Origin: Auanema rhodensis
Taxonomy: Eukaryota; Nematoda; Chromadorea; Rhabditida; Rhabditidae
Length of the DNA: 64,000 nucleotides
Assembly: GCA_964057225.1 (NCBI GenBank)
Contig: OZ059895.1
Location: 15,367,001 to 15,431,000 of the forward strand
Direction: 5' to 3'
The notes under the pieces are model-generated. The model was not told the DNA's origin. It was given only the letters and a program-made list of their open reading frames with translations, and did no database searches. Shown piece after piece: positions 35,194-46,900 of the stretch (position 1 is the stretch's first letter; each line of letters opens with the position of its first letter). The translations under genes and the position numbers were made by a program.

Positions 35194-38100
35194 TTAGGGT
35201 GTGGCCTTGACAACAGTGGGCTTGTTTTTGAATACACCCTTCTTGTTCTTTCCCTAAAACGATCAAAAGTTAGCTAACATTTAGAGACCAGAACTTCTTA
35301 CCTTGCTAGCAGATTTCTTGCCAGCCTTGATTTTACGGTCAGTGCTCTTAAGAGTTGGACGGTTTGGAAGATCCTTAACCTTGTAAATTCTAACGAGCCA
35401 GTTTTCGGTGGTGTAAGCTTCTTCGATATATTCGAGAGTAACGTCCTGAAACAAAAGAATAAATTGAAGACTCGGTTAATACGTTCATCATACCTTCTTT
35501 CCAATAACGTATCCTCTAGTTCTATCAAAACCTCCAGCTTGATTGTATCCGACTCTGGTCTCACCGAAGCGATAATAACTCATTTTGTACATAAGGCAGT
35601 TCAACATAGTCTCAGATGCTTGAGCTCCTACACTGTATTCTCCAGATTCAGTGAAATAGTTAGCTTCCTAAACAAAAAGCAAAAATTCACAATATAGTAT
35701 ATCATTACATACTCTAATTTCCTTTGGATGCTCTCCTTCAGCAATTCTGACCATCCACAAGAATTTGTTAATATCATCTCCAGAATATCCAATAACTCCT
35801 CCGAAGATTACAAGAATGTAATCTACATCGAGTTCCTTCATGATTTCATAAGCAGCAGATTCGTTAGAAGACATAGCCTTTCCGACCTAATATTGAAGCT
35901 TGTTAAACACATGCATGTTTTCACACTCATACCAAAGCGATGTGGGAATTGTTCCAGGTGTTGTTATCAACAAGAGTAGTTCTGTTGGCCATTCCAGCGA
36001 TTTGGTAACCGTAATCCCACCAGGACATGATTCTAGCATCATCAGCAGTATTTTCACGAAGCCAGTGATAGGCCTCACGGAAATCATCCATAATGATTCT
36101 ATCTCTGAACAAATATTTATGAAATGCATTAGATCATGAGAAACAAACCCATCATGAGTAGAACTCTGGAGTACAACAGAAGGGTGAGAGTAAGCATTGC
36201 TGGTAACATAAGTACAATGAACAACGAACATCATCAAAAGAAGGGAAAGAACAACACAGACGATAGATTTGGCGTTAAGTCCAACAGCCTCCTCGGCAGT
36301 TTCACTTCCAGTGGTAGTCTATAACACATCATTGAACAATCGTGTAAAAAATATTATAAAGTCATGCATTAACATATATAACAAGAAATGAACTAAGTAA
36401 ACATAGGACAGGACACTCACAACGCCACCAACTACCTTTTTCTTGCTTGGCTTATCATATTGAACCTTCTCGGATTCTGGCTTAGATGGAACACGTTCCT
36501 CGTCTCTCAAGTACCTGAAATGGTTGGATGAAAACTGCATAGTAAATAATTTACTTACTTTTCGAAGATATGAGAGAAAGCTATACCAGCAAGAACACAA
36601 ACGGCAGGAGTTAATGTTAACATTAAACGGACCATAACTCCGGCGAAATAGACGGAAAAGACAGCATAGAGAATGACTGTAAAATTAATGTTTTAAAAAT
36701 TGGAGTTTTTAATCTTACTGAAGACTCTTTCGTCGTTAACTTTCTTGACACAGAACCATAAACCAGCTGGGAAGATAGCGGCGGTAATGTGAAGATCGAA
36801 GAAGAAAGCAACCCAGGTAGTAGGTTGATGCTCAGAAACAGAAGCGATGATAGGAATGTGAATCTATAACCAGGCGTTCATTTATGGCAAAAAGATGAAT
36901 ATAATACTTTAGCATATCCAGTATCCCAGAGAGAGTAGAAACGTCCAGAGAATGGAGCAACATATCCACCCCAAACGAGAGCAAAGTAGACGATGAAAGC
37001 AAGACCAAAAGTGATGGCCAATCCTCCTCCGAAGATAGTTACGAATTGCTGACGGGTGACACGAGGTCTAAGGTATTGAAGAGCAGCAACGATCTATAGG
37101 AAACAAATTCTTATATAATTTATTTTTAAAAAAAATGATCATACCTGCAAAAGACCGAAAACTCCAAAGGCTGGCATATGCTCAGAAGTGCGGACAGGTT
37201 GGAATCCAACAAATGGAATTTGCATGGATAAAACAGTGGCAAGGCAGTAGAATGTAGTGTATGCAACAAAAAGACGAGATGAATAACGTCCTGCAAAAGA
37301 TAAATATTCTGAGTTTTCAAAGCTCAAATCTTACCCATAACAATGAGAGCTACGACGTGTAATGGGATCAAGTTAATGATGAAGACATATCCTCCCCAAG
37401 CAGAAACCATGTAAAAGTAAGAAAGAGCACAAAGCGAGGCCCACATAACGGATCCAGTTTTCAATGATTTAACCCAGAGGAAATAAGTGAACTTAATAAA
37501 TAACATAATAGGAAAAAACAAACTAATTGCTTACCTGAAGAGCAAAAATAGCAATACCTTCGTTATCGTAAGATCCAGCAACAGAACGACTGGTGTAACC
37601 GGGAGAGATAGCGATGAAACAAGCAGCGAAAAGACCAGCTCCAACACTCCATAACTCTTTAGTCAAGAAGTAAGTTGCAATAGCAGTTAATCCAGAGAAA
37701 GTAGGAGCAAGGAAAACACAGATATCTCTGTAAAAACATGATAAATAACTGAAAATGTTCCCCAAACTTTACCTGATATGAGCCTGGAAGTTCAAGGTCT
37801 CGAGAATCCAGTGAATCAATCCAGAAGTAACCATCAATCCAGGATAGACCTAAAATGAAAAAGAATAAAATATTCAGATTATTTTCCTTACAGTTCCTCC
37901 GACGATTCTACCGAGTGGGTACCAAGCACGTTCATCGAACCAATTCAAGAAGCTATAGAACCCATTTTGTACCATATTGTGAGTTGCACGATAGTTGAAC
38001 CTAAGAAACAACGTTACTGATTATAATTTATTTTTTATACTTACCATGGATCGAATTCGTGGATGATGGATTCAAAACGTACAATAGCAAACAATCGAGA

Positions 38101-38199
38101 AGCAAAACCAACCATCCATGCTAATGATAGAATAGCGAAAGTAAGTAAGGATGTGATACCAAGCGAGTTGCCTCGCAAGAGGCTGGCTTGTCCTGTCAT
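35194..38199 (-). CDS. stt-3: Oligosaccharyltransferase catalytic subunit STT3
   Basis: Multi-pass ER membrane enzyme that transfers the N-glycan to Asn-X-Ser/Thr sequons. Near the N-terminus [18 protein letters not shown] contains the acidic DP motif of the first lumenal loop. Further on are [71 protein letters not shown] and [10 protein letters not shown]. The lumenal catalytic motif is [18 protein letters not shown] (WWDYG at 36008-36022), followed by [11 protein letters not shown] and the KFLWMVRI block. The C-terminus is lysine-rich. About 750 residues, normal for the family; exons are short and numerous. The start ([10 protein letters not shown]) is the only Met before the first TM segment. 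It diverges from gen-1. Confidence 0.96.
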
Positions 38200-38793
38200 T
38201 ACCTGTAAAAAAAATTGTTAAAAAGTTCAAAAAAACAAGCTCAAAGGTGTTAAATGAAGCATTCTGATACGTCACGTATTATAGAGAAATTATGCGTGGC
38301 ATTCGAATGACACGAAGGGTTGGCCGTGCTAGGACCATTAGCGATATATTGCAAACTGTGCGTCCTTTGCGTAGTGGACACGCCCATCTTTATAAGTACA
38401 TGTGTTGTACTGAGCTTCTGGTGTTTCTTAAGGCTGGATTACCTTTCAGTTATCGCATGTTTACCGTATTCCACTCAATATCAATCGATTAGCTTCACGC
38501 TTTCAATGATGCGAATGCTGCATGTTTCTTAGAAAAGGCTTTGCTAGTTGTTTTTGTGTATGCGATTATCATAAAACTGTATTTCGAATCGATTGAATGA
38601 GGTATGATATTCAAAGAATATCTGTTAATTTCCATTGTCTTTGTATATAAGTCTTGATTATACAATTTACTTTTTATTACTCGCATTTTCACCGTTTCAT
38701 TTTTATTTTATTTTTTATTTAGACCGGTATAACGGATCATCATTTATGATATTCGTGTAGTAATTACTGCAAAGTGGGTTCAGCCTCGCTAAT
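38200..38793. other. Divergent promoter region stt-3 / gen-1
   Basis: About 590 bp between two divergent starts. The block 38290-38440 is distinctly less AT-rich than the rest. It has small open frames that do not look like exons, so it is the most likely core of a shared promoter. Confidence 0.45.
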
Positions 38794-40702
38794 ATGGGAG
38801 TCACGGGTATCTGGGATCATATGCAGAAATATGCTGAAATTGTTGATATATCTAAACTGAGAAATACAGTCTTAACGATAGGTTTTGTTTTGTTTCTTTT
38901 TGTTTATACTCTCTTCTCTTTTAGATGGTCATATATGGCTATATGAATCAGCCAAAGGATGTCAGGCTCATGGTGTTTCTAATGCATCCTATTTAGTCAC
39001 CTTTTACAATAGGTGTCGTAGACTTCGAGAGCATGGAATTGAACCTATAATAGTTTTTGATAATATTTCTTTCAATACGCTGGAGGCATCAGTAAGATTT
39101 TGTTTAAAGTTGTTCACTGATCAAAACTTTCAGCAAGCCCTGGCCGACAATGTCCGTAGGAAAAGATCCAAACGTTTTGCCAGCAATGGTTGGAGCCCCG
39201 AGATTTGTGCTCAAATTTCTTTAAAGATTTCAAAAGTCCAGGTGAGATATTTGGCTATGTTACATAATTATTACGAAATACCATTGCAGACTTTACTTGA
39301 GCAGATGGGGGTTCCTTGTATATTTGCTGGTTCCGATGGAGAAGCTCAATGTGCCCAACTCGAAAAGGCTGGAATTTCTCATGGATGTGTCACTACAGAC
39401 TTCGACTATTTTCTTTTTGGCGGTTTAAATCTCTATAAGGTTACGATGCGGACAGTTTCATTATTAACTTTTTAATTTAGATAGAATTTATTAATGGAGG
39501 AAGATCTATAAAGCCAACCGTAACTTATTTTTCTATGAAAGTCTTCGAACGCACATTAAGTATACATAACAACCTTCAGTGTTTCAAAATAATAAATGCA
39601 TTCTTTCAGGCCTTAATCGTAATCGCTTAATTGCTCTTGCCATGCTTTTAGGATGTGATTACTTGGAAGGAGGTGTAGGTGGTGTTGGTATTGTTACTGC
39701 ACTGGAAATTCTTTCCGAATTTACTGTACATGAAGATGATCACATAATATCTATACTTGACCGATTTGCGTAAGTATTTCGTTTTTATTCAAATTTACAA
39801 TATTATGCTTAGATCATACTGTAAACAAGAATTACCACAGCGTGAATCTGATTCAGCTGTTAAAGTTAAATTTCGTTCAAATAAGTTCAAAATTCCATAT
39901 GGCTTTCCTAATACTGAGGAATATTGGTTTGTGAATTTTGATTTAAGATTTAGGTAATCTAATGATTTATAGCGAAGCTGCTTCTATATATTTAATACCT
40001 AATGTTGTTGATTTGAAAAGATCTAGTGTTCCTTTGCCAAGAGATATGAATAATCGAACTGTTGCTGTAAGTTTTCGACAAGTTTTATTTATTTAAAATT
40101 AATTTCAGAGCTTGTTATTGAAAGAATGTAATTGGAGTGTTTCTAAATTTAATAAAGAACTTTCTAAAAGTCAACGAAAAGAATTAGCTGTTAACAATCA
40201 CGTTGTAAGCTTTAACATATCGCACACCTACCCTGAATTTATAATTTTTAGATTCAAACTAAAATTCTCGATTATTTTCCTACATCTCGCAGGCGTTCTG
40301 TTATTAAGCCTGTAGTTGAAGCTTGCACTGATGAAGAGAGACGCAAGTGCAGTCAAAGAGAATGGGCTGCAATTGAACGTTTAAGAAATCGTGCAAGCTT
40401 GTACGACGTTGTTGTGAGTTTTAGTAGGAGCATTATCACCTCCCGACTCAGATATTTCAGCTTCAAAGCCAAATAGTTCCTCCGAAGAGGGCTGGACCAC
40501 CAATTGATTCCAAAGATTCGCCTGCTAAGAGAAGTAGCCCACTGTGAGTAGTTAGATGGAGGTTCTCGTTAGCAATCTTGTATTTTCCAGAATCATAAGT
40601 GACGATACAACTCCTACTACTTCTACTCAGCAACAAAATTTGAAAGTATGTGAAGATGGGGAAACGTTCAGTGCCGGAGCTTCTGTAATACTTCTGGCCT
40701 AA
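38794..40702 (+). CDS. gen-1: GEN1-type Holliday junction nuclease (XPG/FEN1 family)
   Basis: Structure-selective nuclease acting in recombination repair. The N-terminus is [17 protein letters not shown], as in GEN1 (MGVxxLW). Splicing restores [11 protein letters not shown], giving the first metal-binding Asp. Then come [12 protein letters not shown], the central acidic site [23 protein letters not shown] with the paired Asp residues, and the helix-hairpin-helix segment [21 protein letters not shown] weaker C-terminal region follows ([15 protein letters not shown]-like, [11 protein letters not shown]) with a basic, serine-rich tail; the stop is at 40700-40702. Position beside stt-3 fits C. 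elegans gen-1 (T12A2.8 and T12A2.2, from memory). A stretch before 40002 uses a 47-bp intron starting gtttgtg to keep frame. Confidence 0.88.
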
Positions 40703-41225
40703 TAAATGAAGCAAACTGTTATTGCTTCTTCTACTTCCACTTTCAAATTCAAAATATAATTTCTTAATACTCATCTAGATATTACCGTCATCTGTATACA
40801 TGCACCGAATCCACATTGTATTTATGCCTAGAAGTTTCAATAATTTTGATATTTACAATTTTGCTCATTCCCCTTTTCATTTTTTTTGTGATAACACCAA
40901 ATCTTTCTTTTGTTTCAGAGCAATGTTTTCATTTTTTATCAAGGACGATGTTTATATTTATACTCCTCTATACATATATGTACGTACAATATGTTCATAG
41001 TCGCTTCATAGATTTAATTTTTTTTTACTTTCAAAGGTTTTACATTTGTATTGTCTTCTTCGCTTTTGTGTGCGTTAAGCCATTTATGAGCATTTTATTC
41101 ATTTGATGCCTAAACTTTTTTGAAAAAAAAATATTTTAATCTTTTATTCCGTATATTGGTATATTTACCTGTCAAGTAGTATCTGAAACCAAATGTTTAA
41201 TTTTGAAACTATTTCCTTTTCTCAG
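40703..41225. other. Gap between gen-1 and SPF27
   Basis: About 520 bp of T-rich sequence. An aataaa-like signal (taataaatg) overlaps the gen-1 stop. The gap ends in tttcctttctcag directly before the next ATG, so SPF27 is probably trans-spliced. It could be downstream in a two-gene operon, although the spacing is long. Confidence 0.5.
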
Positions 41226-42163
41226 ATGTCTGCTCCGGTTCTTGCTCTTACGGGTCCTGGTGGTGTTAATCAAGATGATCAAGTTCTTGTAGATGCATTA
41301 CCTTATTTGGATACTGATTACAATGAGCAAGATCGACAGCTTGCTTTGAAACTTATTGAACAAGAGTGCAAAGTTTGTTCTTTTATAATTGTCAAGCATT
41401 ATAAGTTTGTGCTTCAGATTTTCCGACCAACAAAAAATTATTTGAAACACTTAGCTGTTCCGGATTTTGATATATTCTTATCCCCATGCATGCTCAAAGA
41501 ACATGCTCGTATGGCTAAGAAGCAGGTGGGAATTTGTTGTTGCACCGAAATTCAATTCTTTTTTTTTTCTAGGATATGCCAAAGTTAGACATGACACGAT
41601 GTGAAATTCCTTCACCAGCAGGCACGTCTCGAGCTACTGATCGTGATTCTTGGAAGAAGGTAGCCAATTCATTTTCTACATTTGCTTAAGTTTTGTCCTT
41701 TTAGAGCATTAAGAACGCAAAAACCCAAAATGAACATTTGGTCATGAGACAAATTAATTTGGAGTTAATGAATGATTATGCTGGAGAATGCTATCTTCGA
41801 AGAAACAAGACTTTAGAGGAAGAACTGACTCAAGCTGAAACAATTCTGCGTCATCATAAAGAACAAGTAATTTCATTTTTGGCATTTTCTTCTAAAATTC
41901 AGTTTTATTAGATTATGGAGGTCCACGCTCATCGTAAACGGTCACAATTAGACGCTGGAAGATTACTAAAAGAGAAAGAGCAAAACTGGGTATCTATGGT
42001 TACAAATAATTATAGGTAAATATCATAATTCCTTATTCTTCAAGTAATTTTAAACTTTTTTAGGATGGAAATGGCTATTAATGATTTACAACTGTCGACA
42101 GCTGAAGATGCTAAGCGTTTAAAGTTGGATGACTCTCACTTCCAACAGAAACAGTTATCTTAA
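41226..42163 (+). CDS. BCAS2: Pre-mRNA splicing factor SPF27 (BCAS2), PRP19 complex
   Basis: Small coiled-coil subunit of the PRP19 (NineTeen) complex that activates the spliceosome. The family's opening block is clear: VDALPYLDTDYNE, then ALKLIEQECK, RPTKNYLKHL and DFDIFLSPCMLKEHARMAKK. The middle (NEHLVMRQINLELMNDYAGE) and C-terminal half form a long predicted coiled coil ending LKLDDSHFQQKQLS. Five short introns. The ATG at 41226 lies directly behind a ctcag acceptor. From memory the C. elegans orthologue (T12A2.7) is also next to gen-1. Confidence 0.92.
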
Positions 42164-43987
42164 GTCATCGTTGTTATTTTCAAGATTTACCGTTGTTGTT
42201 ACCGACTGATCATCTTTTTCATCCCGGGCAATTGCTTGAAACGATCTCTGATTGATTTTACTGCCCAAATATGCAATTTAAACTATTCCCATACAAATAA
42301 ATTCCAAGAATCAAACTATGCTTTTCTCTTTCTCATATTAACATGCAAGTATAATCGCGTTTACAGAGGGTGTTGACGGGTGGAATTTAATCTGAGCAGT
42401 AAGTGAGCCAGTTCGTGATATTTCTCTCTAGTGTACATGAAAAACGGAAATGATGTGAAATAAATGAAAGTTGAAACATTCAATTCGAAGGTGTAAAGTG
42501 TTTGTCTGATGGTTGTCTAACTGACATGTATTGCTGAGAGATAGCTGTGTCACATTGCTTTTGGTTAAGCTAACGCTTTTCCCATGTTTTCGATGTCTTG
42601 GCATGCCAATAGATGTAGGAACTTCCTCTCATTCAATGAAACAGCTGTTATTCTGTATGAAAACAGCTTCACTTTCAAACTTGGTCCCGGAATTCGTAAA
42701 TAAGACATTAGTGCCGTTCAGTTTTCTTTATCTTATCCTCTCCTCTTTCTGCTGTTCTTGTCTGTTAAACACTGAAAGGTGTTCAAATTTATTTCAGTCT
42801 TATACTCGCTTGAGAGCACGAAGATTATGGTTATAAGATTAGAAGAAGAAGAAGGGACGCGTTATCTGAAGCATCTTTTTCAGCCACTAGCTCTTAGAAA
42901 CTGTTTGTCTTAGTCGTACTGAGTTTTCGCCCTTTTAATCAACATACCTGATAGAAATAACTAGCATAAATAGCTAATTAGTCATATTTTCTTGTAAAAT
43001 TTCTGTTCTTTTCTTTCCCAATTACTCATATTCCATTATTTGAAAAGCAATTAGTCAGAAATGCATGTTTTCATCATACCACTATTCCATACTTCCTCAT
43101 CTAATTCTCGCCCAATCTTCATTTTCCCGTTTATTTCTTCAATTTTCGAAATATTATAAGAATTGATTATTTCATATAAACATACAAAAATAGTTTTACC
43201 TTTCACTAAGAGAGACGAACAAGATTTTTAGCAGAATAAGTTGTAATAACTGGTTCTCAACCATCTCTTTTTTTCCTTTTTTATCAACAAATTGTGCCCT
43301 TTACTCTTTGATATCGCTGTCTTTATGTTCTGGAGTAGCACATGCTTATCACCAATTAACTACATTCATAACACACTATCCATATATATGTTTAGGAAAT
43401 TTGACCTCTTGCACTGCTAGTTAGAATTCAACTCTTAATATTTTAGAAAAATCAGACCTTTTCAAGATGATAATGCTGCTTTTACAGCTTTTACGTGATT
43501 TTCCTATGCATATAAAACATCAAATAATTAATATTTATTGTTTTTATAATGATTCTATCGTTGAACAGTTACGGAGAGAGGATAGATAGATAGATGATTG
43601 CTGAAGGTCATCAAGCCTGGTGATCTTTCGCTCTCTATCTATCTATCTCTCTCTCTCTCTCTCTCTATGTATTTCAGCTCGGAAACTGATCATTCTTTAG
43701 CTAAGCAGCATCTCCTATATTGTCACACTAAATTTGTATCACTTTTTTCATGTTTAAATACAATTATTTTCTATTTTAATGACTAATTTAAGCATTGTCT
43801 CGGTTATTTCTATGCTATTTCAAAATATTCTTACATCTCCGCACACTAAGTATTTTACTATTCATATTCTTTAATCCCCGATGTTACAACCAATAAGCAC
43901 AAATTGTGATCAATGCCTTTCTTCAAAAATTCATGAACGTCCAAACACCTCGATGTATTCATTGTTTTCAGATCCCAGAAATTGGCC
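42164..43987. other. Intergenic region upstream of extended synaptotagmin
   Basis: About 1.8 kb of T-rich sequence between two plus-strand genes. It contains a hairpin-forming microsatellite (43574-43660). It ends in a ttttcag acceptor at 43970, some 18 bp before the next ATG. No coding exon seen. Confidence 0.5.
43574..43667. repeat. Inverted GATA/CTAT microsatellite pair, hairpin-forming
   Basis: A left arm of gagagaggatagatagatag (from 43574) is matched about 40 bp later by ctctctatctatctatctct (from 43631). The arms are nearly complementary over some 20 bp. The loop contains further partial pairing (gaaggtc with gatctttc). Confidence 0.7.
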
Positions 43988-46900
43988 ATGAATGGCCCTA
44001 CTGGCCAACAGCAGAATCCGAAAGGTGAATTTTTTTACAAACTAATAATTTTTGATTTGTTTGAAAACTAATTATTGAAAATCAAGAAAGATAGTAAGTG
44101 AACTATCCTGACACTAATCCACAATATATGAAAAAACCAACCGCTCATTGCATACAGAACGTGGAAAATGAAACATTGTTGTCCCTTTTTTCTTTATTTT
44201 ATCGGCACTTTTCGGTTTTAGTGATAACTCACAAAGATAAAATAAATGAATAACTAAGCAAAAATAGAAGAATATGCGAGTGTTTAACTAATCCTAACTA
44301 ACGCCAGCTGAAGAAAGAAGCCTAAGTTGCCATAGGAAATATTTTTTAAAAATAATCGATTTTCTTGTCGTTTTCTTCAAAAGCAACGAAATGAATTTGA
44401 ATTAAAACTTAAACGTCAAGTTTTCATTCTAAGTTTCGCCTCTATTCTTGACCTTAAAAACATTTTAACAGCATTCTGGTCAAGAACAACATGAAACGAC
44501 GCCTATCGAATGAGGGGAGCGTATGATAGAGTCAGAGAAATAGACTTATCGGATGAAGGCAGAGAACTAGAGCAATGTAACTCATGGAAATGAACCATTG
44601 AGGCAGTTCGACTTTTCATGCTTTGCTTTATTTTTCTTTTCATTCCATGTAATTTCTTCCTTTTCAAACATTCCAATCATTATTACATCAATTTTCAAAT
44701 TTTCTCTAGAGGTTTAGTAGTCGGCCGTTGTAAATATTTGAAAACTTAACACAAAAATCTAAATAGTTATGTATATCTATTGTTATTATTTTGGAAATAG
44801 ATTGCTTTAATGCCACAAAAACTCTTTTGTAAATGATATTCATCACGCCTACAGGTGTTATATGATAGCTTTGGTCAAATTATACGCTTTAAATCTTCTT
44901 TTTCTACCTTGTTTATTTTAATTTTCGTTGTTTTCAAGTGTTTCAGAATTAAATTAATGTTTTTATTTTATAAAATTTGTGGTTATTTCATAAAGGAAGC
45001 ATTTAAGCTCTTTTTCTTTGAATACTATTGAATAAGTTTTTCGTACCTCATATTACTATTGATTCATTTAGTCAGTTTCTACTCTCAGCGATAACAGGTG
45101 TGTTATCTATGAAAATTGTTTTTTTCCGAGTATTTGAAGAGACACAAGTTTATTGTGAACTATGATGAGTTTCCTCACATTCACAGATGAAAAACTGTGT
45201 GAAATGTACTTTTCTTCTTTAATACCAACGCATTGTTGACATTCTGTAGTGCTCATTGCCTTTAGCATCTTTGCAACTTATAGAATAGCCATCCTACCAG
45301 CTGTTTGAACAACGACTGTTTCAGCTCACGCTGTCTCTTTTTTTTTCAAAAAAAGAGGAGCCAAAAGTTGGATAGTCAATTCCTTTCTTTTTATTCACAG
45401 AATCCGCCTTTACGCTGCCTTTCATCATCAGTCATTTTGTTTTCTGTTCAGCATCTTCTTCGTATTCTATCCCTCCTCATAGAACAATATGTTTCATTGC
45501 AATATGCGCTGTCGTTATTCTGGCTCCTAAAGCTTTTTTGAAAGATACTACTTGAAATGCATGTCCCAATACTCAGTTTTCGCTTATCGCTCACAAGCAT
45601 TTCCACAAACTCATCTTTACTCAATTTTTTTTCAATCTCAATGGCTTCTTCAAGATATAGCCGTTTCTATGGACATTAAAACTGCCACAATTTGTCCTGT
45701 TGAAAGTGAAGGCATTGGTTTATGGAAGCACGCTGTGGGATTTCAAATTGGATATATGTCCATATTGTGCATTATCAGACATTTCCAATCATATTCTGCC
45801 TCTTCCATATGCTGTATTATATATTTTCCAAAAGGCCTCGCCATCATTCACTAATATCTTTAATATTTCTTGCTCCCATATCACTCATTTTATTGAATTA
45901 TGCTTGCGTTGATTTACTTCAGAAAACAATTATTACCTATTTACACACAAATATCGCCATTTTTATTTAGAAATGTATAGCTTTTAAAATTTTCTTGTTC
46001 CAGGACCCGTGAAGGACAACATGGGTGTTGAGTCTTACGTCGTATCTGTCGTAAGCTCGGCCATCGTTGTCTTTCTGAGCTATTTCCTAGGCTTATTTGG
46101 ATATTCATGGCTATGGATTTGGATAATAGTGGGCCTTAATTTGGGCAAAAATTACCTATGGAAGAAGAGGGAGAAACAGTAAAAAATAGTAAAATCCGTT
46201 TTAAAACAGTTTAATGTTATAGTTTGATGTCTCTCCGTGCTACTTCTCTCCGAGAACGTGAAGTTATCATGGCTCAACTTCAAGATCTACCAGCTTGGGT
46301 TCAATTTCCGGATACTGAGAGAGTCGAATGGATGAATAAAGTTCTTATTTTCTTAAATTCTTTTAACATCTACGGAATTGCAGGTTATACTTCAGCTTTG
46401 GCCATATATTGGAGAGTATGCTAAAGTTTTCATGACTGATTTCATAATACCACAAGTGAAAGTAGGTTTTTTTGCTTGTTTTTCCTTTTCTGAATGCAAC
46501 CGCTGATTTTGATTTGATGAGTTAAAATGTCGTCACGGCTCACGTCACGCTTAATTTGAAGCCAGCTTGCATCTGGTATATTATGCTAATTTTCTTTGTA
46601 TAGCATATAATTATAGTACGATTTTTCAAAAATAGAAATCTATATATTCTCGATTTTTCGTCTTTTTTATTATATTTCTCTTTATAGGCTCAAATGCCAG
46701 CCATGTTTAAAAATTTTAAGTTCACTAAAATGGATATGGGTGATATTCCATGTAGAGTTGGTGGTATTAAGGTAATTCCATGTTATTCATGTTTTTCATT
46801 CTACAAGAAATTTTCAACATACAGGTCTATACCCATAATGTTGGAAGAGATAGAATTATTGTGGATATGGATGTAGCTTATGCTGGGGATGCTGACTTTT

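Noticed and set aside
38292-38532. Arginine-rich open frames in the stt-3/gen-1 promoter interval
   Set aside because: Short and overlapping in two frames, without splice sites; more likely the less AT-rich promoter core.
45552-45854. 100-residue open frame inside the first esyt-2 intron
   Set aside because: Composition is like the surrounding T-rich intron, there are no flanking splice signals and the peptide shows no domain character.
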